Below, one piece after another: positions 34,801 to 47,189 of a DNA stretch of 64,000 nucleotides. This DNA is from Arctopsyche grandis. Its lineage: Eukaryota > Arthropoda > Insecta > Trichoptera > Hydropsychidae. The stretch spans positions 2,356,001-2,420,000 of the forward strand of contig NC_135356.1 in the NCBI RefSeq assembly GCF_051622035.1, written 5' to 3'. Made by a program: the position numbers and the translations under genes. The notes under the pieces were generated by a model, which was given only the letters and a program-made list of their open reading frames with translations, did not search any database and was not told where the DNA came from. Within the stretch, counting starts at the first letter, position 1. The number at the start of each line of letters is the position of its first letter.

Positions 34801-37800
34801 GTAACCCATTATGAGTCTCTATTAAACCTGAAAAAGACAAAAAAAGAAGAAAAAAAAACGTATTGAACCGATCGAGCACAAACAATGTTGTTGGTAAATG
34901 ATAAACAAAAAAAACCTGTATAAATCGGTTGTTCTAAATTCAACGCCCGAATTGGTCGAGTTACGACTCCCTCTACGATCTCGTCGGTGGCCACCGGCTG
35001 CAATAGCGAACCTTTTGGCAAGACTCGTACCAATTCAGCGCTATTACAACCTCCCGGTGGAGCTGCTTGATTTCCCATGAAATATTCTACTTCTCTACCC
35101 AGTTCCAAGGTATCAATATTTCCTTGAAAGTTACTATAAATCAAAGATTAATACAATATATATACGTCAGAAAATCAATAGCATACATAATATTAAAAAC
35201 AATGCAATAGAAAGCCAAATATTAATATTCGCCATATATATATATATATATATGCAAGACATTGAATATTAAAACAGTACATGAATATGCGCTAATAATT
35301 TTTTTAGATAAATAATAGCACATAAAAGTTCACCGTGTCCTCAAAACCAAGTCAAAATTGTTAGTTATAAAATATATATGTATATATATGGTTCGGTGAT
35401 TATTCCGCAAAAGTCACTAAAATCTCGATAACGGATCATCTGGCACCCAAAAACTCGCATCAATTCACGCGAAATATTGTACTAACGAGAACCCGAGTGC
35501 CAGATGTTCCGTGATCGAGATTTTAGTGATTGCTTTTTGCGGAATACTCCGTTTAACATAATATATATGTATAATAGAATGAATTATTGATATTGAATAA
35601 TAGTTATAATTTAATATATGTATATTCGGAGGATAGGTGAGCATCTTATAGTTTCAAAGTCATATAAAAAAAATGCAATGCTCCTATAACATAATCTTTT
35701 GAAAATATATAAATATAATAGATTCGCAATCATCATCACAAGGCATACAAAAAGTAACGGACCATTCTCTACCCGGAATTTGATATTTAATCATTTTTTC
35801 AATCAGGATGCAAATAAAACCAATTTGTTTTCAAAATTCATTTGAAACGATTTCAAATATCAATTTTTCAACTCCCAGGGTTTGTTTCTTTGCAATAAGT
35901 AGTGAGTAATAGCATTTAAAGTTGAGAAAATACGTTTTGCAACATCAAATGCAGATTATTTTCATTGTCCCCTACTAATTCCTATTGTCATAATGAAGCT
36001 ATTTTCATAAATGAACCTTTGCTATTTGAAATATTGAAAATAAGAAAACTTTATTTGCATTTTAACAAGAAAAAAACAAAAAACAATGGAAGCGGAGTGG
36101 AAAATGGAATCGTTATCTTTTATTTTTTATATTGTACATATAAAAAGTAGTAAACATAAATCGCCAACATTTAATAAAAAGAATTATAAATGAAATTAAT
36201 TTTCGCATCCAAAATAAAAAACAAGATAAAACATATAACATATTTACCTGAAATGAAAATATATCTCTTTGTCGCGTTCTTTGGATTCGATGAAACCAAA
36301 GCCGTCTTTCAGAACGGCTATAAATCCTTGAAGCATAGTTCGAGATCCATTACTATAAGAATCGTGTGATCTTTTAACCATCACACGCATTCCGACGACT
36401 TCCTTAGTTCTTTTTATCTGAAACAAAGAAAACATCACACATGTAATATACATTTAATGATCAACAGTAGAGTTGGTAAAACTAACAACAGCTTACTTGA
36501 CATATGTTGAAAATAACTTTATCTCCGTCGCGTGGAAGCTTTTTTCCGATAATATCTTTAACATAATAGGGTACAGTTTTACGCATTCCATTCAACTGGT
36601 AACTAATAAGGCCATTTGCTTCCTAACCAATGAAATAAAAAATAGTCACACAAGTCTTATATAATAACGAGAAAAAAAATAGTGATTCAACGATTTGTTT
36701 GCGTGAAAGTTCTCACCTGTGTTGTCTTTAATAAGCTATTTATCGGTAAAGTGACTTCTTTTAGTACGATCCCTTGAATGTTTTTCTCTAATATTACCTC
36801 AAACTGCACAGATCCCAGCGGTAGATGTTTAATCCTGATAGCCGATGGTCTCGAGTTGGAAAATCCGGCTGCAGGATCGACCGTATATTCAATCTAAACA
36901 TATATACATGCATAAACGTTCAATAGTAACGATGATAAAAATTTGGGAAAGTGGTAAAAGTAAACGCATACCTCATCTCCAACATTCAAAGTCTGATTCA
37001 TAGACAAAACTTCAGCGAAATGGAAGAAAAGAAGAGATTCACGCTCCACACACTTGATAAAACCGAAGCCATCCTTCAACATGGACACAATTCCTCTTTC
37101 GCGTTTTTCTCCGGAAACATGGAATGATTCGTCCAGTAATGATATATTCGTCGCTCGCTTCAACTGATCGCGGCGATCCGTCGCCACCTATTTAAACGTG
37201 AAAACAGTCGTAAATTCGTATATATGCAATAATAAATTAGTAACAATAAAAAACAGAAATAATGTAATTACTTGAAATTTAACCCAATCACCGTGGCGAA
37301 GGGTGAAATCTCCGTTTTGATCCTTATCACCAAAAGGTACCTAAAGTATTACGGAATCAATATTGAAAAATTACATTTAAAGCACATTCAATTAAATAGA
37401 CTATTCTCCCGATTATCCAGGTATAAATTATCTATGAACAAATCCAGCACTTTTGTATTAAAACCTATGTATATTTTTTTATTTATAAATCGAATGTTCA
37501 AAACAAAAATTGATGTACAGATGTGAAAAATTTAAATTAATGGCAATTTTATAAAATTTGATAAAGAAAACATCTAGTGGTAAAAGCGTGATTAAAATGA
37601 TCTTTATTCACAACACAATGACAATTTATTGGAGTAAAACGACCAACAAAGATTTGACTACGACAATATAAAATCTCTTAGATATCATTAGAAAATTCAT
37701 GATATTGGAAAATGGTTAAAGATAACACATATTTATATAGATAGATTTTTCAGCTCTTTTTACTATTATGCTGTACACTAACATGGGAATAATATAATAC

Positions 37801-40800
37801 TATGATTACTAACAAAATTAAATTAAAATTATGAAATAGAAAATGATCAGTAGATCAGTAGCTATTAAAATAGATATAAGATGTATTGTGAATAACAACA
37901 AGCATTTAAAAATCAAATTAAATAATAGGTACTAAACATAAACCGGATGTTTGATGTTATCATATTTTAAAACCCAATAATGAAAATAGTATTTCAGATA
38001 ATGTGTGCTATTCAATTAGCCTTTTCCATCACTAGTCCGGATAATTGGGAGTATACTGTTTTGTTTTTACATATGTATATAAATATATTTTACATCTACT
38101 TCCGAATGATCGGATGCTCGGTGTCTGATACGGCCAGGTAGAGGATCGGTTTGTTGCCTCGCACTGTTTCCCCTTTCTAAAGGTTTCAAAACTTGTCCTT
38201 TTATGATGTCAGCGCACACGTCTTCAAATACAACTGATCCGTTTTGAAGACGAGTTATGCTACAAGCAACCTCTTTCCCCTAAAACGTGAATTCAATGCG
38301 AGATAAATATACACATAAGATAAACCGAAGGAAAATGTACATGGAATCAAACGGAACATGTTATATACGCACATTTCTAGTCTGGATGACAAACTCCACA
38401 TCGTCGCCCAGATTCAGATTATTCTTGGTTTTAGCTTCAGAAAAGTGAAAAAATATTTCCTTGACAACGTCAGCCCTTTCGATGAATCCAAAAGACTCTT
38501 TCATGGAACAAACAACGCCTTGATATTTCACAGGATGGACTGGATTCTCGAGTCGAATATGACAAGCACCAAGGTTGCCACTAAAACAGAAAAACAAAAA
38601 ACCATTATAAGCTGTTCTCAATCTTTTTGCTCCTTGAAGAGCAGTCGTGATGGTGTTAGTCTAAATGTTTTCTTCCTTCATGCAAGTATTTCAAACAATA
38701 GCGGAGACTATTCGGCGACACTTAACCTAAAAATGCTTTCGCCGAGACTTATTACATAGATAGAGTTCAAAGACTTATAGTCGATAGTATACGTCTATTC
38801 AGCTCCAATTCATTCGATATGATTCCAAAATCATTCATCTCTAACGCTATGTATTTATTAAAAACAGAAAGAGAAAAAGTTTTTGCAAAACATTGACACC
38901 AAAAAAGTTTCAACATATTTATTTATCCATTATACATATTATTATTAGCCGCTACAGGTTGCCCAAGGCGACACCTATGATCAAACTTTTGTTCGTAAAT
39001 ACCAAATACCACCATTACACATAATGATTATAAACAAAATATGAACGAGTTGAAAACACCGTGCGACAATCCTTGCCACTCAACTCTTCCACTGCGGAAG
39101 CCGCTATAGCTGCTCCGTCATATGTAGATGTTCCTCTTCCCAATTCATCGAGTAAAACTGAAGTCTTAATATTGTTACTGAATTTAACCGGGAGGGTCAT
39201 TATTATTATTTTCTTTAATTAACCCCTTGAGTGCTGACGTCTTTTCTGTTAAAAGCCCACCACGCTGAAAATTTCGCCAACATTTCCAACTAGAATTATT
39301 TAGAAATCCAATAGAAAGCAGGTATAAAAATTGTAACCCTAAATAACTACCGCCGAGGATTTCGAGTTTTGTAAAGGTGTGTTTATAGACTCTCTAATAC
39401 ATCTTGCGACAACATAAAATAAACAAAAGAAGTATATTAATGAATGTATTTTTCCAAAACTAGTTCCGTCTTCTTCATTGTTGTTAAAATGTAAAGCTCA
39501 CAATCTAAATGCCAGCCACAATCTAAAATACTCAGCAGTTAGGGATTTCCATTGGGAAATTCTGCTATGGTTATAAATTCAGAAATTCCGGTGTAAACCA
39601 GTCTTTATAAATATTGACACGGATTACAAGACACAAGTTCAACGCATTTTTTTTCAATGCTACCTGGAAAGGCTTAGCGGGTAGTATTTGTATTTACTTT
39701 GTAAATGCTTAAAATACAACACCTATTGGCGTTTTTCAAGCCCATGGACTAGTTGGCAAAACGCCAATCGGCGCTGGTCAGCATTCAAAGAGTTAAGCTC
39801 TGCTTTCGATGTTTGTTTGTGTTCAATGGCTTACAATGCTAGATTATTTAATCTGTACTGTCTTGTTATAGAAGTCATAGACTAGTCTTCTGATACGTTT
39901 GCTGACGAGCTCCAGGTAATTGGCTACATTTACGATATATTGAACGGAAAAGTCGCCAAAGGGCATTCCATTCTGTTTTGATAACTTCTCAGATCAACCT
40001 ATAAGCAATCGAAAAACCCCTCTACGAACATGTATGTATGTATGAAAGTGCTTAACGATTGTTATATTTTTTACAGCGCAATCCATTTGAGAGCGAGCAC
40101 GCCTCGTACCAAACAATGTACACATACATATATCCAGCGAAAACAGTATCAGTCACGTTTTAAGAAAATTGCATTGTTTTAAATTTAAAAAACAATCTGT
40201 ACGGATCGAGTACTCGCCGTACGTGATTCTTAACGAAATATCGGAATGTTGTATAAAACTCAATGGTTTTATTTGTATTTTATTTACTCAGTTTTATTTG
40301 CTCTCGGCTAAAGCTCTGTTCGATACATGCATTTGATGACAAACATGGCATTTGTAATTTAAAACACTACAAAGAGGAATCGGCGTACAAATGTATACTG
40401 GCAGTTTAATCTAGCGCGTCTAGATACGTTTCGCCTTGAAGTATTTTAAAATAGAAACATACATACATACTGCGGCCATATTCTCAATATGTTTTATTTT
40501 ATCTCGATATAAGGTTTGGAAAATGGAGCAGTGCGAGATTATTTAGGGGTACGATTTAACTGAACATTGACAAAAATACTTTGTATCTTAAAAAAAATGT
40601 TTGTGCATTAAAAATTTGCATTATTTTCGGTGCATTCAACAATCTCGTATTGTGCATCGAATAAAAAATTGTGTCACTATAAAGTGACCTTTGAAAAATA
40701 TGAAACGATCATTCGAAAAAATAGATTTTAGCAATAGAATGGATACAAAATCAATTCTGAAGTAAGAAGAGGTTTGTAATAAAAAAAAGTGGCAACGTTT

Positions 40801-41325
40801 CAGTCTTCCGCTATTGACAATACCTCGCACAGATTGTCTTTCAATGACCATATGGAAGCAGAAATAGAAAAGAGCATCACTAACGCGTGGAAAATATTCT
40901 GGTCCCTGAAAGACATAATGAAGGGCAAACAACATGCCAATGCAATCAAAAGAAAAATATTCAACACCTGCATACATACTTCCAATCATGACGTATGGAT
41001 GTCAAACTTGAGCTACTACACAAAAAAACTTCCAGAAACTTATAACATGCCAGAGAAGCATGGAAAGAAGTATGCTAGGTTATATCATAAAACATAAGAA
41101 AAGAGCAGTAGATCTCAGAAAAATTACCAAAGTCGAAGATGTTGGTATAAAAGCCAAAACATTGAAATGGAGATGGACTGGTCACATGATAAGAGACAGG
41201 AAAGAGAAATGGTCAACAGCTATAACAAAATGGACACCACGCAATAAAGCAAAAAGAGGCAGACAGAGGAAAAGATGTTCAGATGACCCGAAGCAAGCTG
41301 CAGGCCCTTTATGGACAAGGATGGC

Positions 41326-41363
<38 letters not shown>

Positions 41364-43148
41364 TATGGAAAGGTCTGGAGGAGGCTATGTGTCATCAAGA
41401 CACGCTGAATATCAGCAATAAAGGCTTTGAAATCTTGAAAAAAAAGAAAATCTCTTCAACGAGAGGAAGTCGGCAAAAATCATTGTCAATTCGAATTTAG
41501 CGGGTCAAACTTAGTAAGGATTGATAAGTTTCGGCTCCGGTAAGTAAAAAAACATGATTTTTGATATGAAACATGAAAAACCATGAGACAGGCCCGCGGC
41601 CGTCTTCTATGGAAGCTTTGGGCGACAAGTCTATAGCGCGGCTGTCTTCCATAGAATTTCTGAACTTTGCACGGGATTTTGAGCCTTATATGCGCCTATT
41701 TCAACTGTTTTAAGGTTAAAAATTGGTTGAATATATTACTGACAGTTAAATGCCATCTATTCAATTTGCTTAAAATGAATATATACCAGTCAAAATTAGT
41801 TTTTTGTGGAACCATAGTGAAACCTCGTTTATGTGACGTCACGTCTGTTGAACAATGGCGACGATACGTCTCAATTGTATGAAGAATGATTATTTGACAA
41901 TTAAGCCAAAACTACGAGATATTTTATTTTTTTAAATAATACTTTATGTGTTAATTAACATATCTGGTTACTTGAGTAAATATTAAAATCTGTATTTAAG
42001 GTCGAAAACTCGATTACCAAATTCGCGAAAAAGGCGCCGCGTACGGGGCATGTTCGCTATATTTATTGCCGCGGGCAAAGGGTTAAGAGGACTTCACTAC
42101 ATAACAAATAGTAAAAACGTGTGAAAGTTATCAAAATCATTGTCGTCATATCACTGCAGCGGTATTGTGTTTATAAAGCTACAACAAATTCACCCATGTA
42201 CATATATATTATGTCTGTCGATACTCACCGTTGGTTAGTGGCAATTTGGAAGCTCACTGTGTCTCCGGAACCCAAGTTGACATTTCCTTCCACATCGTCC
42301 TTAGTGTACGGCAAAAAAAAGCACTCTCCACGATTCTCGTACGATATACGACCGGTGGAATCGCCTAAACCATCACCTCTCAACTCGGTCGTGACGGTGC
42401 CGGTCACTCTTGCTTCACTCAATACCTAGACACGATTAAATATTTACATAAAGACGTTAAATCAGATACAAAATATGTGTTCATAAACAGAACACTCACA
42501 ACTTCAGGTGCAATTTTAGTGACGGTCGACGCGATAGGCTTTCCGGTTCGTCTATCATATGTCATTTCAAATTCGACAGGATCTCCGATCTTAAGATGTT
42601 CAATATTTCCGCTGAACTGCGAGAAATGAAAAAACAGTCTCGCCTGTCGCTCGCAACACTGTATGAATCCATAGGAATGCTGAAAAGAGAAATTCAAGTT
42701 TTATTTTAAATGTGTCGTTGTTTCTGTATATGTTGTATTTTGAGTAAACAATTCACACCAGTAGTTTTTCAATAATCCCGGTTTCTCTGTTCGGTTGATT
42801 GGGGGGATCATACTGTTGAGAGCTCTGCGAGGAGTTTCCGTGAGAGTTGGGCGAATCATTTCGCTTAAAGTTGTCTAATTTAAAACCTCCCATCGCTGCA
42901 CGGCCACCACTACTCGTGGACTCGGTGTTCGAAAACTCCTTTTTTGAGGTTTTGAGAAATTCGTTACCTGTTTAAAATAGACGAATTATGTAAAATTAAA
43001 ATATATATTCGAGTTGCCATGTTATATAAAGCATAAAAATCATACACTTACCATTTCTAAGTATAGGTTTCACTTGTTGCAAGTTATGTATATCTTTAGT
43101 AGAAGTTTTGGATTGTTGAAAAGATTTCCATTGAGAATTGCTGGACAT
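31862..43148 (-). CDS. Unr: Unr / CSDE1, multi-cold-shock-domain RNA-binding protein
   Basis: Nineteen coding exons on the minus strand, high to low: 43148-43052, 42967-42759, 42679-42500, 42425-42229, 38580-38373, 38279-38094, 37340-37272, 37187-36972, 36893-36717, 36622-36497, 36417-36248, 35133-34916, 34827-34651, 34584-34413, 34183-33993, 33909-33757, 33679-33511, 33430-33275, 31889-31862. They sum to 3099 nt, 1032 residues, all phases agreeing. Canonical cold-shock RNP1/RNP2 motifs: SYGFIQC/RLFFHFS, SFGFIER/EIFFHFS, GFGFIKC/LLFFHFA, GFGFIES/EIYFHF, SYGFLSH/KLIYYSN, AFGFLSV/KVVFHMT, alternating with non-canonical domains ([16 protein letters not shown] and others). The C-terminal [15 protein letters not shown] box matches the SUZ-C-like end of animal Unr. 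Unr is a cytoplasmic mRNA-binding regulator of translation and stability; in Drosophila it acts in dosage compensation. The exon at 38094 could instead end at 38100, and the ATG exon is the least certain part. Introns are full of TE copies. Confidence 0.94.
31990..32075. repeat. Small foldback repeat (TTTTTCATTTCAAATT family)
   Basis: AGATTTTTCATTTCAAATTA at the left and AATTTGGAATGAAAACCCTA at the right form inverted arms, sharing vocabulary with 8156-8252 and 22617-22792. It lies in the last intron of Unr. Confidence 0.6.
32401..33210. mobile_element. Outer MITE (ACAGTGAAATT termini) interrupted by another MITE
   Basis: Left end ATATGTTACAGTGAAATT and right end AATTTCACTGTGACATAT are inverted repeats of about 18-20 bp. 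When the inner insertion (32565-33183) is removed, the element is only about 190 bp and rich in AATTATAATT. It lies in the last intron of Unr. Confidence 0.6.
32565..33183. mobile_element. MITE, GGG-terminal family, copy 2, exact 9-bp duplication
   Basis: Ends GGGAACAATTTAAACGTC and AGTTAAATCGCACCC, with identical 9-bp flanks ATTATAATT at 32556-32564 and 33184-33192. It runs in the opposite orientation to copy 1 (781-1377) and contains ATAGCGGAAGACTGCAACGC. It is 619 bp, non-coding, inside the last Unr intron and nested in another MITE. Confidence 0.85.
35389..35565. mobile_element. Foldback MITE (TTCGGTGATTATTCCGC)
   Basis: The left arm GGTTCGGTGATTATTCCGC, AGTCACTAAAATCTCGATAA and ATCTGGCAC is answered on the right by GTGCCAGATG, GATCGAGATTTTAGTGATTG and TTGCGGAATA. 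The arms are about 65 bp. Relatives: 25430-25573 (degenerate) and single ends AATCACCGAACC at 21438 and 54522. It lies in a Unr intron. Confidence 0.7.
37760..38010 (+). mobile_element. Jockey-like LINE 3' untranslated fragment
   Basis: AATGATCAGTAGATCAGTAG, TAAAATAGATATAAGATGTA and AACATCCGGT-like sequences match the 3' end of the LINE at 20060-20905. It lies in a Unr intron in antisense to the gene. Confidence 0.7.
39015..39200 (-). pseudogene. MSH6 (MutS homologue) fragment, Walker B region
   Basis: The minus-strand frame reads [20 protein letters not shown], then [15 protein letters not shown]. The [12 protein letters not shown] box is the Walker B/signature region of MutS ATPases, and the following text fits MSH6. 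After FST the expected HYH is lost (RSYF), a frameshift-like break follows, and a weak GVALGNL echo of the next MSH6 motif appears at about 38965. No other MSH6 exons are seen around it. It lies inside a Unr intron on the same strand. Most likely it is a retrocopy or transduced exon fragment, not a working gene. Confidence 0.75.
39223..39792. mobile_element. piggyBac-like MITE, copy B
   Basis: TTAA at 39219-39222 and 39793-39796 bracket ends CCCCTTGAGTGCTGACG and TGGTCAGCATTCAAAGA. The interior is nearly collinear with copy C (62819-63381) and, inverted, with copy A. Shared text includes TTTCCAACTAGAATTATTTA and GGATTTCGAGTTTTGTAAA. It is in a Unr intron. Confidence 0.85.
40547..40820. mobile_element. 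MITE, GGG-terminal family, truncated copy 3
   Basis: Starts GGGTACGATTTAACTGAACA and follows copy 1 as far as CAGTCTTCCGCTATTGACAA, where it is cut by the LINE fragment beginning near 40827. It is in the 38.6-42.2 kb intron of Unr. Confidence 0.75.
40827..41460 (+). mobile_element. Non-LTR retrotransposon 3' fragment, copy 1
   Basis: Frames from 40839 and 41060 read as the C-terminus of an endonuclease/reverse-transcriptase [42 protein letters not shown], then [20 protein letters not shown] and [17 protein letters not shown] (GA)14-type microsatellite at about 41330-41360 grew within the codons for the final Arg-Glu-rich segment. The reading frame is broken. It is nearly identical to 47190-47785. 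Confidence 0.85.
41465..41560. mobile_element. Fragment of the PIF/Harbinger-like MITE
   Basis: AATTCGAATTTAGCGGGTCA and CTTAGTAAGGATTGATAAGT, then CTCCGGTAA, match one terminal arm of the element at 63411-63869. Only the arm is left. Confidence 0.5.
41590..42081. repeat. Possible TTAA-flanked repeat, low confidence
   Basis: It ends GCCGCGGGCAAAGGGTTAA, like the right ends of piggyBac-type MITEs. Near the other side GGCCCGCGGCCGTCTTC is a partial inverted match, but no TTAA was found there. A GTGACGTCAC palindrome (CRE-like) is at about 41831. Treat as uncertain. Confidence 0.3.
42082..42228 (-). other. End of the largest Unr intron
   Basis: Unique-looking sequence next to the donor of the exon at 42229. 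Together with 38581-42081 it forms a 3.6-kb intron almost wholly filled by TE fragments and the MSH6 relic. Confidence 0.6.
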
Positions 43149-44483
43149 AATCTTATGTAAGTTTAAATTTTAGGGTTTTCTTTTTGTTATTTTTAATTTT
43201 TTATAAATTAATTACAAAAGTCATAAGTGCAGCAGCATATATCACAGAATGGTTACACATAATAATTATGAACTTATCGGAAATACTTTTTACACTAGTA
43301 CAGTTACATACATAAATATAATTTAGAAGATTTAAATTAAAAAATAGTTTATATTGAAATGTTCCTGAAGATAAGCTGATTCCAAGTTATATAGTGATCA
43401 ATCACTTCAAAATAATTTGGTGTTTTATATAAGGGACAGACTTTTGTGTTGGTTTTATTACTTTTTTAAACCAATTCTTTTACACGGGATTCGTAGTATA
43501 ATTTTAGAAAACACGAATTATTTAAATTTAATTAAATTAATTTTTCATTGTTTTTTGTTGTTGTTGTTGATGTTTTTCGATGTAATTAAGTATTCACAAT
43601 ATAAAACGATTTAGTCTTTATATAATACCTATTTATAAAGTTATTTTAATTTGCTCCTTAAATCAACTGGTAACTGGAATGAAAAAAAATATATAATTAA
43701 TAACATGAATAAGTTATAATAAGTTCTTTCAACTATATTCAATTTGCCACAAAGCATTTTAAAATTGCATCAGCCATTTTTGTAATTCTTCTTGATAAAA
43801 CATCATCTTTATTTACATAATCTTTTGAAATGAACTGTCGCAGTTACATAAAACACAACACTCGTGATTTTACAATGTTACGATTTTAAGGCAATAAAAA
43901 AAAACTATCCCTTCATGTGATGGCTTTTAAACGACCAAGTTTTATAAATATGATTGTTTTCTAAGATTTGAGTATAGTTTCGTGTGAGTTTTCAAGGTGC
44001 AAAGATCAAAATAATTGTCATTGGAGAAAAAAAATTAAATCTCAACTTTGGCTTGTGCATGTTTGGCCCAAAAGGTTTTACTAGACATTTTCCAAATAAA
44101 AATCTTAAGTCTTCTAAAAATTATTCATATTACTAAAAGGAAGCATTTAAAATTTTATACTCCAAATTTGATAAGCAACAAATTGCGTGTCAAAATTTCC
44201 CCCATGTGTACTCCTCACGACATTCAATAGTTTTCCGTTACGGATATTAATTGTCCACAATTATCTATAAAAACGATGTTAAAATAAAATGTCTTTGAAA
44301 GAGGTAATTGCATAATTTACGACTTCAAATTCGCAAAGTCAAAGTTCAAAGTTGAAAGCGAGGAAAAAATAACGTTTAGATTATGTGAGTTAATCACTAA
44401 TTAAATTTAATAACAAAAATACTAAAAGGGGGCCTTTTTCTTACATTTGCATGCATTATTGTGGTCAATTTAACTCATCACCA

Positions 44484-44789
44484 TCATCGACGGCCGCTCA
44501 ACATCCCCTGCTGGATGAAGGCCACTCCAACACGCTTCCACTCGTCTCTGTTTGCGCAACTCCCATCCACCCCAAACATTTGCTTAATTACCTTTTTCCG
44601 GTTCCTGTCTTTCCTCATTCTGCCGAGCATATAGCTTTCCATACTTCTTTGAGTGCATTGGATTTTGTGTAGCATCTTGGCGTTCAATATCCAAGTTTCA
44701 CATCCATACGTCATCACTGGCAAAACAAATTGACCGAAGATCTTTTTCTTCAGACAGAGTAGCATTTTTGATTTAAAAACAACATGCAT
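44484..44789 (-). mobile_element. LINE C-terminal fragment
   Basis: The minus strand reads FGQFVLPVMTYGCETWILNA, then CTQRSMESYMLGRMRKDRNR and EWKRVGVAFIQQ. The YGCETW and Q-R-S-M-E...ML..R pattern is the conserved end of the reverse transcriptase domain in endonuclease LINEs. A piece between the RT end and the final Trp-containing tail is missing. It is unrelated in detail to the 40827 copy. Confidence 0.8.
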
Positions 44790-45331
44790 TCGTCCAAATG
44801 CACTCCATCCTAATTTCGTACGTCTCTTTATTTCTACATCTTATTTCACTAAATACATATGTATACATAAGTTCATATACATATATACATATACATATAT
44901 GTAAATAACAGCCGAGATTGTCTGGTCTGAAATAATCCATAAACATGAGGAATGCAAATCGTCAAATTTGAAATGCAACAAAAGGCGATACAATCCTTCC
45001 TCATTTTAAATAAACATATATTCATCGTAGTAAAAAAAAATATAAACATAAGGAACAATAAGGAACGGTGGGAAAAGTCTATCTTGAAAAATTTACACTT
45101 GATTTTTTACAAGTAGACGATTCGGAGCCTGTTACTATATAAGGTTCTAGAACACTTACCCCCTGGACACATGTCCCTGGTCAAAAACCCCCTGGACATT
45201 ATCCCCCCGTGCAAATAACCCTCCCCCCCCCCCGTCATGGATGAAAATATTCTATAAAAATTGACAGTATCTTTAATAAAAAGTCAGTATCAATGATTTC
45301 AGCCAGAAAAATACAGATATTAACACCTTAA

Positions 45332-45525
45332 GGACGGGCCTCGCACTAGCCTGATATACGCAAAGGACCGCACTTTTTGCGCAAAGTCGCACATATTGCA
45401 AATTTTACTAAAAAAAATGAAATGAATATATTTCCTATTAAACATGTTTTTTTTTCACCAAAGAGACCCATATTTTTTCGCATTAGTTCGACCGTACACA
45501 AACCGTGCTAGCGCAGGACCCGTCC
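45332..45525. mobile_element. Short piggyBac-like MITE, 194 bp
   Basis: TTAA at 45328-45331 and 45526-45529; ends GGACGGGCCTCGCACTAGCC and GTGCTAGCGCAGGACCCGTC (C follows). The arms match over about 20 bp with few mismatches. It is a different family from the 26768/39223/62819 group. Confidence 0.8.
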
Positions 45526-46104
45526 TTAAGTTGTTGATAATACATATATCAGATTCTTTATAAATAATCAATAATTAATAATAAAAAATCAGTAATCAAT
45601 AATAATAATTTAAAATATACAAAACACCAAAATTAATTGTATTTTAATCTTTTTTTCTCGATTTTAAAATTCCATCATGGATAGTCTAAAAATATTTAAA
45701 ATATAACAATAAAATATATACTTTAATTAAAATTAACTTTCAACGCTAACTGGTGACTAAAAGTCTTTTAAATTGATATTTATTCTATTTACTACAATAA
45801 ATTGAAATTCAATATTGTATATAAATTGAAATTAAATGTGCTCTACCACACTCAATTTATTATTATTTATGACTTTACTTTATTATTAATTGTTTATTAA
45901 TATTTTTAACACAATGGTGGCCGCTGACTCATATTTGCATCATGATGGTGCCAAGGCTTAGTGGCCGCTGATGCATATATGATTCACGATTGCGCGAACT
46001 GCTTCAGTCCGCTGATATATTTTTGTATTACGTTTTCGTCAATCGCTTCTGGTCGATGATACAATTATGTTTCATTTTTTGTATTTTCTTTTTATTTTAA
46101 TCTA

Positions 46105-46350
46105 TAAATTATGAATATATATATAAAATTGAATGTCTATCTGTCTGTCTGTTTGTCTCGTATGGGCTCCTAAACTACTCAACCGATTACGATGAAACTT
46201 ACAGGATTTGTTTTATGCATGTCCGGAAAGATTACTGTGAAAAAAAATCGCCCGAAAACGGGTAAAACGGGAATGAGTGTCATTGCAACGCAATAATTTC
46301 GTAATTTGCGTAAACAAAATTCGTTAAGTGTTCCTATAGATACAGAACCA
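46105..46350 (-). repeat. Partial inverted copy of the ACTAGCTGAACCC repeat
   Basis: TATATATATAAAATTGAATG, CTCAACCGATTACGATGAAA and TTTATGCATGTCCGGAAAGA correspond to the complement of 18280-18410. The far end is missing. Confidence 0.65.
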
Positions 46351-47189
46351 TCGATATTTTCCATTTTTTTATTTTATTTCATTTATATGCATGTACATGC
46401 GAATATATATAAAGTTTTTTTTAAAAATTGTGCCGGCCCCTGGTGAAGTTCAACAGTTTTAACTGCGCGGCCGCTATAGTGTTGAACAATTTTTATCCAT
46501 GGCAGGGGTTATTTGCATGGGGGGGGGTTAAGGTGCCGAGAGTATGTGTCCGGGAGGTACATTTCCGGATACCGCTATATAATACTACTTGCAAATGCGA
46601 ATTTGTAACGAGGAGTTGGGTCTGGAAAAACTAGAGATTGTGAAAGTGGGTCATCCAAAGCAAAATCTATGTATTATACATACCTTATTTACAGCCTGAC
46701 ATATTATACAGTCAAACTAACCCAACATGAATACAACTGTTACGAGGAAAAATTGTCAGTCAGCCACTCAATTATGTAACGAACTAGCCGTGGATACACT
46801 GTATAAATTTTAATACACAAATATGCAGAAAACAGTATTGACTATCATTCAATATTTAACGAAGGTAACGCTTATCCTTTTCTGCCAATTTTAACTAGAC
46901 GGCATACTCCTACAATCACTATGAAAAATATTTTAGCTAACGAGGATATTTCCCTTCAAATTAACATCCGGAATGTTTCCAACTCTACTATGTGGATCGG
47001 AAATTCGGACAGTCAAAAAGGATCCAATCTTTTAGCTTATATGTGCATATGTACATACATAGATGGATTTCTTTGATCAGAGGTAGACAAAATGTAGCTC
47101 TCGGCGTATACTAGTGTGGTCTTCAATATAAATGAAAATCATATTTCCATTTGAGGGTTAATAAAAAGAGCTATGTATACCTCGGGAAG

